Source: Thiotrichaceae bacterium | GTDB lineage: Bacteria; Pseudomonadota; Gammaproteobacteria; Beggiatoales; Beggiatoaceae | Length of the DNA stretch: 44,435 bases | Direction: 5' to 3' | Assembly (NCBI GenBank): GCA_026991885.1 | Contig: JALXAQ010000193.1 | Coordinates: forward strand, 1-44,435 | Shown here: positions 1 through 7,768 of the stretch, piece by piece | How positions within the stretch are numbered: position 1 is the stretch's first letter | How the letters are laid out: each line of letters begins with the position of its first letter | Position numbers and translations under genes: made by a program | Notes under the pieces: model-generated | What the model saw: the letters and a program-made list of their open reading frames with translations, nothing else | The model's database searches: none | What the model was told of the DNA's origin: nothing

Positions 1-119
1 TGTACGCTTCGTGTCGTTCGTTACCTATGGACACGCAACACTCGATACAGGTGGGTGGTTAGCCCTTACCTGACCGGGACTTTCACCCAGCAAGAAATGC
101 CAAGCTTCGCTTGGCGCAC
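1..119 (-). mobile_element. group II intron, 5' end (partial, runs off the window)
   Basis: Read on the minus strand, position 119 starts with GTGCGCC, the typical 5' end of a bacterial group II intron. A perfect small stem follows (GCCAAGC, loop GAA, GCTTGGC). Next come the conserved domain I stretches GGGTGAAAGTCCC, AGGTAAGGGCTAACC and ACCCACCTGTATCGAG, and then the AACGAACGACACGAAGCG segment. Only the first ~119 nt are visible; the ribozyme core, any reverse transcriptase and the 3' end lie beyond position 1. The insertion lies just downstream of the toxin gene's stop codon, a common kind of target for group II introns. The exact splice site could be 4 nt further upstream, because GTGC occurs twice in a row. 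Recognition is by memory of domain I consensus, not by folding. Confidence 0.65.
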
Positions 120-133
120 GCACCCTATGCTTG

Positions 134-520
134 CTACGATTTGGGAAAATAGCAAACGTTTGGCAAATCTGAAAAATGATTATCAGAAGTGATGAGTTCG
201 ACTTTTTCTTGTTGAGCCGTTGCGTAAATCAGTGCATCTGCTACTGATAGTTGATATTGAGTGGCAAGTTTTGCTGCTAATAGTGCTAAATCTGTATCTA
301 GCACAACAATTTTTCCTTGTTTAGTCAGTTCAATAAGGACTTGTGCTGTATCGATGTCCCGTTCTCGACAAACCCATTTATATAGTTCGTATTGTAGTAC
401 AGTTGGTACGATAATATTGGGCAGTTGTTGGAAATAGGGGGAAAATTGTTCAGCCAAAACGTCATCCATAAACCACTCTATCCAACCACAAGTGTCTATT
501 AAATAATACTTATTATTCAT
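134..520 (-). CDS. PIN-domain toxin, VapC-like
   Basis: A 128-residue PIN-domain protein. It starts with the hallmark acidic site (LIDTCGWIEWF, Asp9), has YELYKW in the middle and ends in the typical DALIYATA...LITSDNHF block that carries the other acidic residues. PIN toxins of type II systems are Mg-dependent endoribonucleases that cut tRNA or rRNA when freed from the antitoxin. The start ATG at 520 overlaps the stop of the preceding antitoxin gene (ATGA), so the two are translationally coupled. Length is normal for VapC. The target RNA cannot be told from sequence. Confidence 0.88.
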   Translation of the reverse strand: MNNKYYLIDTCGWIEWFMDDVLAEQFSPYFQQLPNIIVPTVLQYELYKWVCRERDIDTAQVLIELTKQGKIVVLDTDLALLAAKLATQYQLSVADALIYATAQQEKVELITSDNHFSDLPNVCYFPKS

Positions 521-723
521 GGTTTAAGTCGATCTCTGTAGTTTTCTGGATTTGCCCCTTTGAGTAATCCACGAAAGGCTTGGATATCGTTTTTTGGTAT
601 CAAACGGATCGTCTTATTTTCAGTAAGACAAATAAATTGTTGACCCGCTTGTAAATGTAAATTTTCTCGGATATTATCAGGAATAACCACCTGAAAATCT
701 TCTGAAAGAGTTATGCTTTCCAT
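517..723 (-). CDS. AbrB/MazE-type antitoxin
   Basis: A 68-residue small protein with a swapped-hairpin AbrB/MazE DNA-binding fold (SEDFQVVIPDNIRENLHLQAG, then a FICLTENKTIRLIPK strand pair). The C-terminal tail (FRGLLKGANPENYRDRLKP) would wrap the toxin. Such antitoxins neutralise the PIN toxin and, with it, repress their own promoter. The start at 723 is supported by an AGGAG ribosome site. It is the first gene of a two-gene operon with the toxin. Family assignment is from the fold pattern; the pair could be filed as VapBC with an AbrB-type VapB. Confidence 0.85.
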   Translation of the reverse strand: MESITLSEDFQVVIPDNIRENLHLQAGQQFICLTENKTIRLIPKNDIQAFRGLLKGANPENYRDRLKP

Positions 724-828
724 TATTGAACTCCTGATTGTTAAATCAACAATAATCCCGTTCGATTATTGGAATATTTTGGCCCTGCCCTCAGAGGTTT
801 TAAAAACCTCAGAGGCGCTCTACATGAT

Positions 829-1752
829 TTATGTCATCTTAGCATAAGCCGCTTCATCTTCTCCCCCAAAAATATCAAACACTCTTTTAATCAAAGCCGC
901 CAATTCCAAAGTCATAATCGCAAAATCGGCATCAAAACGTTGTTCTGGTGTTTCGATATTCGCATCATCAATTTGTGTATTTATCAAATCTAGCGTTTGT
1001 AAACGTCTAATGATCAATCCATCATCCAAAATCATCCCTAAACGTTCATGCCACTCTACTGCTAAGCGTGTCACTAATTTGCCCGCTTCCAAATGTCCTT
1101 GGATTTCTTCTGCTAACAAGTCTTGACGCTTACAATTCACCACCGCTCCTTCTTGATCGGTTAAAACACAAGCATCCGCTAATTCAATATCGGGGGGGCA
1201 GTCATTTTGATTAACCAACCATTGTGTCATCACATTAGCCGGCGCTTTTTGAACTTTAGGCGGTACCACCGGCAAACTCCCCAGTGTTTGACGTAAAAAA
1301 CTAATTAATTCTTCAGCTTTTTTATCACTCGGCGTATCAATCAAGAGCCAACCATTTGTGACATCAATATAGGCGGAAAGATAGCTTGATCGGCTAAAAG
1401 CGCGTGGTATCAAGTCAAGCAGCACTTGTTCACGAATTTCGTCTTTTTCACGTTTACGCACTTTACGCATTTGTTGAGTTTCAATTTCTTCAACTTTCTC
1501 ATTCACAAAGTCGCGCACAACCGTAGCAGGCAATATTTTTTCTTCTTTGCGGGCACTGAAAATGATGCAATTGTTAATGCTATGCACTAAAGATTCACTC
1601 TGACGCCCTAAAGGCGATACCCAGCCTAGACTTTCCATATCCATTTTGCCACAGGGATGAAAAGCTTCCTGAGTCAATTGTTCATGTAAGTCTTCGGCTG
1701 ATAATGTGAACGGACGTAAAAAACGATAAATATGTATATTTTTAAACCACAT
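829..1752 (-). CDS. rdgC: recombination-associated protein RdgC
   Basis: A 307-residue protein matching RdgC, a nucleoid-associated, ring-forming dsDNA-binding protein that modulates RecA activity in beta- and gammaproteobacteria. The N-terminus MWFKNIHIYRF, the stretch CGKMDMESLGWVSPLG and the C-terminal DADFAIMTLELAALIKRVFDIFGGED are typical, and the length agrees with E. coli RdgC (303). The open frame extends upstream to 1851, but that extension lies antisense-like within the yjbQ 3' region and has no RdgC similarity, so I use the ATG at 1752. It lies 23 bp downstream of yjbQ on the same strand and may be co-transcribed. Confidence 0.93.
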   Translation of the reverse strand: MWFKNIHIYRFLRPFTLSAEDLHEQLTQEAFHPCGKMDMESLGWVSPLGRQSESLVHSINNCIIFSARKEEKILPATVVRDFVNEKVEEIETQQMRKVRKREKDEIREQVLLDLIPRAFSRSSYLSAYIDVTNGWLLIDTPSDKKAEELISFLRQTLGSLPVVPPKVQKAPANVMTQWLVNQNDCPPDIELADACVLTDQEGAVVNCKRQDLLAEEIQGHLEAGKLVTRLAVEWHERLGMILDDGLIIRRLQTLDLINTQIDDANIETPEQRFDADFAIMTLELAALIKRVFDIFGGEDEAAYAKMT

Positions 1753-1775
1753 TTTTTTTGTGTTTCTTGATTGAA

Positions 1776-2186
1776 TTAATGACCAATATGAATGACGATT
1801 GAACGCTGTCCACCATGACGACGATGTTCCCACAAATAGATGCCCTGCCAAGTGCCCAATGCCAATTGACCATTCATAATGGGAATAGCTAGGCTCGTGG
1901 CTGTCAAAGCCGATTTGATATGAGCTGGCATATCGTCCGCCCCTTCAAGTTTATGGGTATAGATCGAATCTCCCTCTGGTACTAAGCGATTTAACCATTG
2001 TTCTAAATCATTTTTGGCCGAAGGATCGGCATTTTCTTGAATCAGCAAACTCGCTGAAGTGTGTTGGACAAACAAGGTACACAGTCCTTCTCGGATATTG
2101 GTTTCACTAACCGCAGTCGCCACTTTTGGCGTAAATTCAAATAAACCTTGATGGGGCGCAGGTACGTTGATATTTTTGATTGGCAT
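1776..2186 (-). CDS. yjbQ: YjbQ/UPF0047 family protein
   Basis: A 136-residue member of the UPF0047 (YjbQ) family, annotated elsewhere as a secondary thiamine-phosphate synthase because some members rescue thiE mutants. The physiological role is unsettled. Diagnostic blocks are present: FVQHTSASLLIQENADPSA, the EGADDMPAHIKSALTA block, and LGTWQGIYLWEHR close to the C-terminus. The conserved histidines line a metal-binding pocket in known structures. The ATG is preceded by a TAACTGA-type heptad repeat (2189-2206), which places its leader in a group with tssE, ispF and gltX. The downstream neighbour is rdgC. Confidence 0.9.
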   Translation of the reverse strand: MPIKNINVPAPHQGLFEFTPKVATAVSETNIREGLCTLFVQHTSASLLIQENADPSAKNDLEQWLNRLVPEGDSIYTHKLEGADDMPAHIKSALTATSLAIPIMNGQLALGTWQGIYLWEHRRHGGQRSIVIHIGH

Positions 2187-2188
2187 TG

Positions 2189-2206
2189 TTATCAGTTATC
2201 AGTTAT
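2189..2206 (-). repeat. TAACTGA-type heptad repeat upstream of yjbQ
   Basis: On the minus (coding) strand, about 2.5 copies of the 7-bp unit ACTGATA/TAACTGA end three bases before the yjbQ start codon. The same unit in the same orientation relative to the gene precedes tssE, ispF and gltX. Confidence 0.85.
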
Positions 2207-2215
2207 TCTATAACG

Positions 2216-2264
2216 AGGAGTCCAAGATTTATCTTGGACCGTCCAAACTAAAGTTTGGACTCCT
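2216..2264. repeat. paired GTCCAA palindromes
   Basis: Two adjacent short palindromes, GTCCAAGAT/ATCTTGGAC and GTCCAAACT/AGTTTGGAC, lie between fumarase and yjbQ. They belong to a dispersed GGAGTCCAAA...TTTGGACTCC hairpin family also present at 11106-11129, 22293-22318 and 40288-40316. The hairpins could act as transcription end signals for yjbQ-side read-through, but there is no clear T-run. Confidence 0.7.
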
Positions 2265-2278
2265 ATTATTATATTCAA

Positions 2279-3796
2279 CTAGCTGAGCCGTACACTGGCA
2301 ATTTTTACCCGCCACTCCGCCGGTCCCGTTTTATGCACCGACTCGCCGTTGGCATCCACCGCGACCGTCACTGGCATATCTTGTACTTCAAACTCATGCA
2401 CCGCCTCCATGCCTAAATCGGCAAACGCGACCACTCGTGCAGCGCGAATCGCTTTGGATACTAAATAAGCCGCTCCGCCTACCGCCATTAAATACACGGC
2501 TTTATGCTTTTTTATCGCCTCAATCGCTTGAGGACCACGCTCTGCTTTGCCGATCATGCCAATAATGCCCGTTTTTTCCAACATCATTTCGGTAAACTTA
2601 TCCATGCGCGTTGCCGTCGTCGGGCCTGCCGGTCCAACTATCTCATCACGCACTGCGTCCACTGGTCCAACGTAGTAAATAAAACGATTTTTGAAATCCA
2701 AGCCTGCGGGTAAGGGCTCTCCTTTCGCCAATAAATCCGCTATCCGTTTATGAGCCGCATCGCGCCCGGTCAAGAATTTACCACTGAGCAATAAACGCTC
2801 CCCTGGTTGCCACTGTGCGACATCTTCTGGTTTGACGGTGTCAAGATTCACACGACGGGTTTGTGCTCCCACTTCCCATGTCACTTGTGGCCATTCTTCT
2901 AAACTGGGGGGGGGTAAATGAGCGGGTCCGTTGCCATCTAATATAAAATGCGCGTGGCGCGTGGCTGCACAGTTGGGAATCATGGCAATGGGCAAAGAGG
3001 CAGCATGGGTGGGATAATCAAGTATTTTAACATCTAACACTGTCGTCAATCCGCCTAAACCTTGTGCGCCTATTCCCAAGGCATTGACTTTTTCATAAAG
3101 TTCTAAACGCAATGCCTCAATCCGGTTAGACGCGCCCCGCGCTTGTAATTCCTGAATATCAATGGGCGCCATCAAGGCACTTTTCGCCAATAACATGGCT
3201 TTTTCTGCGGTGCCACCAATGCCTATACCGAGTATGCCGGGTGGACACCAACCCGCTCCCATTTGAGGAACCGTTTTCAGGACCCAATCGACTAAATTAT
3301 CACTCGGATTTAACATGACAAATTTGGATTTATTTTCAGAACCGCCCCCCTTGGCTGCGACTTTGACGTCGACCGTATTGCCGGGTACAACTTCAAAATG
3401 TATCACGGCTGGCGTATTATCTTGGGTATTTTGACGAGTGCCGGCGGGATCTCTGAGAACAGAGGCACGTAATACATTATCAGGGTCTGTATATGCACGT
3501 CGCACCCCTTCATTTACCATTTCCGTGATACTTTTATGGGTCTCCCATTGCACATTCATGCCGATTTTGAGAAAGACGACGGCAATGCCAGTATCTTGAC
3601 AAATCGGGCGATGCCCTTCGGCACTCATGCGTGAATTGACTAAAATCTGAGCAATGGCATCTTTAGCCGCTTCGGACGCTTCACGCTCATAAGCTTTTCC
3701 CAAAGCTTTAATGTAATCAAGGGGATGATAATAAGAGATGAATTGAAAAGCATCGGCAATGCTTTGGATAAAATCTTCTTCTTTGATATTTGTCAT
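2279..3796 (-). CDS. fumA: class I fumarate hydratase (4Fe-4S)
   Basis: A 505-residue iron-sulfur fumarase that interconverts fumarate and malate in the TCA cycle. Alpha and beta parts are fused in one chain, as in FumA/FumB. Cluster-ligand regions are visible: CQDTGIAV near residue 64, GWCPPGILGIGIGG near 180 and IPNCAATRHAHF near 275. The beta part carries the conserved GPTTATRMDKF and a C-terminal HKTGPAEWRV. Its ATG overlaps the stop of the upstream Hsp70-like gene by four bases (ATGA), which predicts translational coupling. It is slightly shorter than E. coli FumA (548). Related L(+)-tartrate dehydratases have separate subunits, so fumarase is the better call. Confidence 0.92.
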   Translation of the reverse strand: MTNIKEEDFIQSIADAFQFISYYHPLDYIKALGKAYEREASEAAKDAIAQILVNSRMSAEGHRPICQDTGIAVVFLKIGMNVQWETHKSITEMVNEGVRRAYTDPDNVLRASVLRDPAGTRQNTQDNTPAVIHFEVVPGNTVDVKVAAKGGGSENKSKFVMLNPSDNLVDWVLKTVPQMGAGWCPPGILGIGIGGTAEKAMLLAKSALMAPIDIQELQARGASNRIEALRLELYEKVNALGIGAQGLGGLTTVLDVKILDYPTHAASLPIAMIPNCAATRHAHFILDGNGPAHLPPPSLEEWPQVTWEVGAQTRRVNLDTVKPEDVAQWQPGERLLLSGKFLTGRDAAHKRIADLLAKGEPLPAGLDFKNRFIYYVGPVDAVRDEIVGPAGPTTATRMDKFTEMMLEKTGIIGMIGKAERGPQAIEAIKKHKAVYLMAVGGAAYLVSKAIRAARVVAFADLGMEAVHEFEVQDMPVTVAVDANGESVHKTGPAEWRVKIASVRLS

Positions 3797-4206
3797 AAGG
3801 CCTCTATGTTAACGGATATTTTTCTATCATTTGAAAGTGCTGTCATTTCTAAACGCCCTTCTTCATTCAAGCGAAAGGTAATATCAATCGGAGATTGAGC
3901 GGGTAGCCCAGCGGGCAATTCAAGAATGGCTTTGCCAATTTCTATCGCTCGTTCAGGGTCGCTCACCTCATTTTCCATGATTCTAATTTCAACGGTCTCT
4001 TGATTGGCTAACTCTGTTCCAAATATTTCTGTCACTTGCGCTGGCAGTGTGGTATTTTTTAAGATAAGATTAACGACTTCTTTTTTATGATCTTGATTTA
4101 ATGCAAGCACGCCAAAATTCTGACGGGTCACATTAGCCCGTTTGATGGCTGGCACTGCAATCTCTTCTGGAATTTCTGGAATTTCAATTTTTGCTTTTTC
4201 AAACAC
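3793..4206 (-). CDS. stand-alone Hsp70 substrate-binding (beta) domain protein
   Basis: A 137-residue protein that matches only the beta-sandwich substrate-binding domain of Hsp70/DnaK. Matching blocks are FGVLALN, ILKNTTLPAQVTEIFGT (compare DnaK LIERNTTIPTKKSQVFST), QETVEIRIMENE, LELPAGLPAQSPIDITF and LNEEGRLEMTAL. No ATPase domain precedes it: the 114 bp upstream hold no reading frame with ATPase motifs. The helical lid is also absent. It uses a GTG start at 4206 with a GGAG site 6 nt upstream, so it looks like an intact gene rather than a random fragment. Its stop overlaps the fumarase start. It may hold or deliver a client peptide without ATP cycling, or it may be a retained fragment of a larger Hsp70-like gene. 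Function unknown. Confidence 0.75.
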   Translation of the reverse strand: MFEKAKIEIPEIPEEIAVPAIKRANVTRQNFGVLALNQDHKKEVVNLILKNTTLPAQVTEIFGTELANQETVEIRIMENEVSDPERAIEIGKAILELPAGLPAQSPIDITFRLNEEGRLEMTALSNDRKISVNIEAL

Positions 4207-4320
4207 TGTAGGCTCCGTGACGCTTTAAATATGAAATAGTCGTTATTAATAAATTATTATTTAACATATTTTTGAAACAAAGTAAAGGATAAAGCAGGCG
4301 TTCTAAACTAAACTAAACTT

Positions 4321-4938
4321 TCAAGGCCATTGTCCAGAATAAGCTAAGCGATTGATTAAAAGATTTTTAGATAAAAAAATCAAACGATCATCAAAGCTAT
4401 TTTCTACAAATACATCCTGTGTATAAATATTATCTATTACGCCTCCATTTTCATGATTGGCTTGTCCATCTTTACCCAGCGAAACAATGATTGCTATCAC
4501 ATCAGAATTAACGCTTTCGTTGGTCAATTGTTCGCCTTGCCTATTTCTTACTCTTAAATTATTAGTCGTGTCAGGCGGATTTGGAACAGGTTGAGCCGTA
4601 TAGTGTGCATCAACTCGATAACGAAAAGGCTGTCCCCACGCATCTTGTCTGCCGACAGCTAAAGTGCTCCAAGGTAAATCACCTTCAGTCTCGCAAGCAC
4701 TTGGATTGTCTTCTATGCCATCATTGTTAGTATCTGGACAGGGTAAACGTCCATTAATCACGGCGAAACCGAGCAATGCCTCTTTAATGGTTTCTAAATC
4801 TTGTTGAGTGGCTTTGAGTCGACTTTGATCCATCTGCACAGAGAGTGGGATTAATAAACTGCCGATGACTAAAGTCATAATGAGTAACACTATTGCCATT
4901 TCAATTAAGAGAAATCCTTGATAATATATTTTCATCAT
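4321..4938 (-). CDS. prepilin-like protein (type IV pilin / type II secretion pseudopilin N-terminus)
   Basis: A 205-residue protein with a classical prepilin leader: MMKIYYQG, cleavage before Phe9, the conserved Glu at mature position 5, then a ~20-residue hydrophobic helix (MAIVLLIMTLVIGSLLIPL). After the helix come a charged stretch (QQDLETIKEALLGFAV) and NGRLPCPDTNNDGIEDN, which looks like a calcium-binding loop, with Cys residues at ~71 and ~87. This is the architecture of minor pseudopilins or pilins processed by PilD. It lies 6 bp downstream of the sugar kinase on the same strand, with no pilus assembly genes nearby. The specific machine it belongs to cannot be decided here. Confidence 0.8.
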   Translation of the reverse strand: MMKIYYQGFLLIEMAIVLLIMTLVIGSLLIPLSVQMDQSRLKATQQDLETIKEALLGFAVINGRLPCPDTNNDGIEDNPSACETEGDLPWSTLAVGRQDAWGQPFRYRVDAHYTAQPVPNPPDTTNNLRVRNRQGEQLTNESVNSDVIAIIVSLGKDGQANHENGGVIDNIYTQDVFVENSFDDRLIFLSKNLLINRLAYSGQWP

Positions 4939-4944
4939 CTGATC

Positions 4945-6201
4945 CTATAACAATAAAAAACCACGTTTGGCCAATAAAGCCGACCCATAAGCTGCTTCAG
5001 TCTGCCGAGCCTGTTGCATTGGGCACCCAAGCCGATTTTGCCGTATTTGGGTCCAAGCGGCATTTTTGGCGCCACCGCCTACCGTATAAACGGACTTTGG
5101 ATAAGGTGCCCCTAAGCTTTGCAAACGCTGATAACCAGTCTCTTCAATCCCTGCCATGCTTTCTAAAAGTCCTTGGAAAAATGTCACTTCATTGGGCGGA
5201 CGGGGTTCTAAACGGGGTTCCAATTTAGGAGCCGCAATTGGAAAGCGTTCGCCGACAGTGACTAGCGGATAATAGTCCAACTGGGTGCTTTTTTCTGGCT
5301 GCAACTGAGGCGTCATCGCTTCAAGCGCGTCCACCGTGAAATATTTCAAGAGTACTGCACCACCGCTGTTAGAGGCACCGCCGGCCAGCCATTTATCCCA
5401 TAAGCGATGGCTATAAATGCCATATTTTGGTGAAAAGAGGGGAACAAGGGATACAATCTTGAGTGCCAATGTACTGCCAAGCGAAGTGACTGCATCACCC
5501 ACTTGATCGGCCCCTGTGGCGAGGAAGCCTGCGATGCTGTCGGTTGTGCCGCTGACGATGAATGTTTCAGGACTGAGCCCAAGTTGCTTTGCCATTTCGG
5601 CTCGGATTGTGGAAATGGGGGTGCCGGGGGCTTGTACCCGTGGCAGAAGTCTCATATCAAAACCTAATGCCACTATCCAAGTCGGCCATTGACGCTCAAG
5701 GGGATCATAACCCATTTTTAGGCAATTGTTTTCATCACTGAGATCAAATTGGCCTGTGAGCCTGCCGGTGAGCCAGTCTGCCTGATGCAGGGCATGAGCG
5801 ACATTCTTTGGTTTTGTGTTCTTAAGTAGCCAAAGCAATTTAGCTAGGCTAGAACTGGCACCATGGGCGCCGCTATTTTTAGGGGCAATCTGATAAATAG
5901 TTTCCGCTTCTTCTGTCGCGCGTGCATCGTTGTACATCAAAGCCGGACCAAGCGGCGTTCCTTTCTTATCGGCCAATAGGACGGTTGAAGAAGTGCCGTC
6001 GATTGAGAGGGCGGTGATGGGAAGCTTGTCGCGGAGTTGAGTTAAGACTTCTTTTAAGGCGTCCCACCAGAGAAAAGGCTCTTGTTCGATGAGTTTGACA
6101 TGAGTTTCTGCAATAATTTGACCTTTAATGTCAATAGCACACCCACGACAGCCCGATGTGCCAATATCAATACCAACAAATATTGGTGGTTGTGAGTTCA
6201 T
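4945..6201 (-). CDS. FGGY-family carbohydrate kinase (ribulokinase/xylulokinase-like)
   Basis: A 418-residue FGGY sugar kinase. The N-terminal phosphate-binding loop is GIDIGTSG (residues 10-17). Further family blocks are ALSIDGTSSTVLL, MYNDARA, GAHGASSSLAKLLWLL, GTTDSIAGFLATGADQVGD and the C-terminal VYTVGGGAKNAAW...QTEAAYGSALLA. The MYNDARA and GAHGASSSLAKLLWLL pattern is closest in my memory to the cyanobacterial/plant D-ribulokinase branch rather than E. coli XylB. It would phosphorylate a pentulose in the cytoplasm. The frame is open to 6267, but the ATG at 6201 puts the ATP loop at the usual distance from the N-terminus. No strong ribosome site marks either start. Confidence 0.85.
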   Translation of the reverse strand: MNSQPPIFVGIDIGTSGCRGCAIDIKGQIIAETHVKLIEQEPFLWWDALKEVLTQLRDKLPITALSIDGTSSTVLLADKKGTPLGPALMYNDARATEEAETIYQIAPKNSGAHGASSSLAKLLWLLKNTKPKNVAHALHQADWLTGRLTGQFDLSDENNCLKMGYDPLERQWPTWIVALGFDMRLLPRVQAPGTPISTIRAEMAKQLGLSPETFIVSGTTDSIAGFLATGADQVGDAVTSLGSTLALKIVSLVPLFSPKYGIYSHRLWDKWLAGGASNSGGAVLLKYFTVDALEAMTPQLQPEKSTQLDYYPLVTVGERFPIAAPKLEPRLEPRPPNEVTFFQGLLESMAGIEETGYQRLQSLGAPYPKSVYTVGGGAKNAAWTQIRQNRLGCPMQQARQTEAAYGSALLAKRGFLLL

Positions 6202-6348
6202 TGTTTTTAATCCGTTTATTCCGCTAAACGAAGTAACAAGCGGAGCGAGATCATCCGTTGTACTCATTATTAATGTGTTAAAATTTCAGATATGGGTGGT
6301 TATAAGTCAATGCCACCTTCGTTAAGGGCAACCACAAGGGATTGCCCC

Positions 6349-6380
6349 TACAATAAATAAATAAATAAATAAATAAAATA
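6349..6380. repeat. AAAT microsatellite
   Basis: About six consecutive tetranucleotide AAAT/AATA units follow a dispersed GGGCAACC...GGATTGCCCC repeat remnant (6325-6350). They lie in the non-coding gap between the sugar kinase and the FGE pseudogene. Nothing else was recognised in this gap apart from a short GGTGCGTAGGACGCACC palindrome at 6437-6453, repeated at 40353-40372. Confidence 0.75.
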
Positions 6381-6457
6381 ATTATGCCATTAAACAAAAC
6401 AAAAGACACCTCATTAATGATTATGGTGCCGATGACGGTGCGTAGGACGCACCCTAC

Positions 6458-6789
6458 GCTGGCTCTTATTTATCCCAAACTGATAATCATCCAGTGGTGT
6501 GTGTCAGTTGGAATGATGGCGTAGCTTATGCTGAGTGGTTAAGCAAACAAACGGGACAACAATATCGTCTGCCTACCGAGGCAGAATGGGAGTTTGCCGC
6601 GCATGGTGGCACTGAAACCAATTATTGGTGGGGGAATGGGATAGGTAAAAATAGGGCAAATTGTGACGGCTGTGGCAGTGGTTGGGATAATAAATCAACT
6701 TCACCGGTGGGCTCTTTTGAGGCCGGAACTCCTCGGACAACCGCAACCAGCTTATCGGTTTCCGTGTTGCCGTGGCTGTGCGACTCTAA
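6458..6789 (+). pseudogene. formylglycine-generating enzyme (FGE/SUMF1-type) fragment
   Basis: The frame reads AGSYLSQTDNHPVVCVSWND, then AYAEWLSKQTGQQYRLPTEA, EWEFAAHGG and the CDGCGSGWDNKSTSPVGSFEA block, which is the central part of an FGE-sulfatase domain. From about 6727 the family's C-terminal end continues in another frame as SSDNRNQLIGFRVAVAVRL plus stop at 6789. The conserved segment between (normally the RGGSW...C..R block) is missing, so an internal deletion joined the two ends out of frame. The 5' end is cut by a short palindrome at 6437-6457, and no N-terminal domain is left. Functional relatives oxidise a sulfatase cysteine, or in this group often serve as C-lectin-like domains. 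This copy cannot make a functional protein. Confidence 0.85.
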
Positions 6790-6850
6790 TAGCCCTTTGC
6801 TTTTTTGCGCTGTTCAAGTATGCTGTAGTTAGTACAAGGTAATTAGTAGT

Positions 6851-6928
6851 AGTACAACGGATTAACGGAATAAACGGATTTTTTTTCGAGAGTTTAGAAA
6901 TCCGTTTATTCCGTTAATCCGTTGTACT
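6851..6928. repeat. 31-bp perfect inverted repeat (hairpin) left of the GxxExxY gene
   Basis: Arms 6851-6881 and 6898-6928 are perfect reverse complements (31 bp), separated by 16 nt. The arms begin AGTACAACGGATTAACGG. A nearly identical hairpin lies on the other side of the GxxExxY gene at 7837-7923. This hairpin lies at the 3' end of that gene and could also act as a transcription barrier. Confidence 0.93.
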
Positions 6929-6954
6929 CTATCCGTTGTACTCTATGTACTATA

Positions 6955-7761
6955 CTAGTCAGTATTCAACACCCTTTCCACCACCAACTGTTCTCCATAA
7001 AAATTAGCCAGAATCCCTACCTTCACCCCCAAATGCTTTAACCGCGTATTCATTACCATCTTCATCGCCTCGTCAATCGTTTTAAGAGCAAAGACTCCTA
7101 ATAATATTTTATTCTCAACCTTGATGATTTGTGTTTTTTGTTGACCAACATATTTATTATTATAGTAAAAATCTATTTTACGGATAGGCTCATAACCTAT
7201 ACCTTGCTGCTGTAATTCAATCATCATTGCTCGCCGATAGACACGATGGATAAAACCCGGTCCTAAGATAAAGTGGACTCGGTACAAGCCTTTAAGGATA
7301 GTGTCGGTGAGTGCCGGGTATAAAATATCTGTGCTCAGTGGTTGGGGTTGCCATTGAAAGTCAGTCGTTTTTCCTCGTATGAAGTTAGGTAAGCGTTGGT
7401 CTTGTAGAGATTTAGCACCAAAGTTGGCAATAATAGCTAAGTCAGCACCGGTTAGTTTGAGGTAGGAAATGGTTTGGGCTTTATGGATCGGCATAATTTC
7501 AGGTTTCACTTTGAGTTCGAGGAGAAGTTTGCCATCCTCAAGCCAGTGGTCAATGTAGTAAGTACCGCTTGATTCGTTTCGGTAGATGACTTCAAACTGT
7601 TTTTCCTGTTCGCAACTGATACCCTGTTCGATTAGGCCATAGGTGACAGCTTTTTGATATAACTTTTCAGGGAGTTTGGGGCCAAGCTGGTTATAAACTT
7701 TAAACAGTACGCCTCGGACGATATAGGTCAGTTCTTTGTGGATGAGATGTGGTTTGTTCAT
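6955..7761 (-). CDS. tandem GxxExxY-domain protein (PD-(D/E)XK superfamily)
   Basis: A 268-residue protein with two GxxExxY units (PDDEXK_3 type). Unit 1 (about 10-125) has LGPKLPEKLYQKAV, YYIDHWLEDGKLLLELK with the acidic and ExK residues in place, and MPIHKAQTISYLKLTGADLA. Unit 2 (about 150-265) has LGPGFIHRVYRRAM and VENKILLGVFALKTI. In unit 2 the expected E-L-K has become G-V-F, so it has probably lost catalysis. Single-unit proteins of ~125 residues are the norm; this is a head-to-tail fusion. The biochemical function of GxxExxY proteins is not established, though the fold is that of nucleases. The gene sits exactly between two matching hairpins, with a 16-bp tandem array just upstream of its start. 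Confidence 0.82.
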   Translation of the reverse strand: MNKPHLIHKELTYIVRGVLFKVYNQLGPKLPEKLYQKAVTYGLIEQGISCEQEKQFEVIYRNESSGTYYIDHWLEDGKLLLELKVKPEIMPIHKAQTISYLKLTGADLAIIANFGAKSLQDQRLPNFIRGKTTDFQWQPQPLSTDILYPALTDTILKGLYRVHFILGPGFIHRVYRRAMMIELQQQGIGYEPIRKIDFYYNNKYVGQQKTQIIKVENKILLGVFALKTIDEAMKMVMNTRLKHLGVKVGILANFYGEQLVVERVLNTD

Positions 7762-7768
7762 ATGTAGT

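Noticed and set aside
781-815. Terminator between rdgC and the antitoxin gene
   Set aside because: GAGGTTTT/AAAACCTC forms a short palindrome with a one-base loop and no T-run beyond it; too weak to call.
4207-4320. Hidden ATPase domain upstream of the Hsp70-like domain
   Set aside because: Only 114 bp separate it from the prepilin gene, and no frame there carries Hsp70 ATPase motifs.
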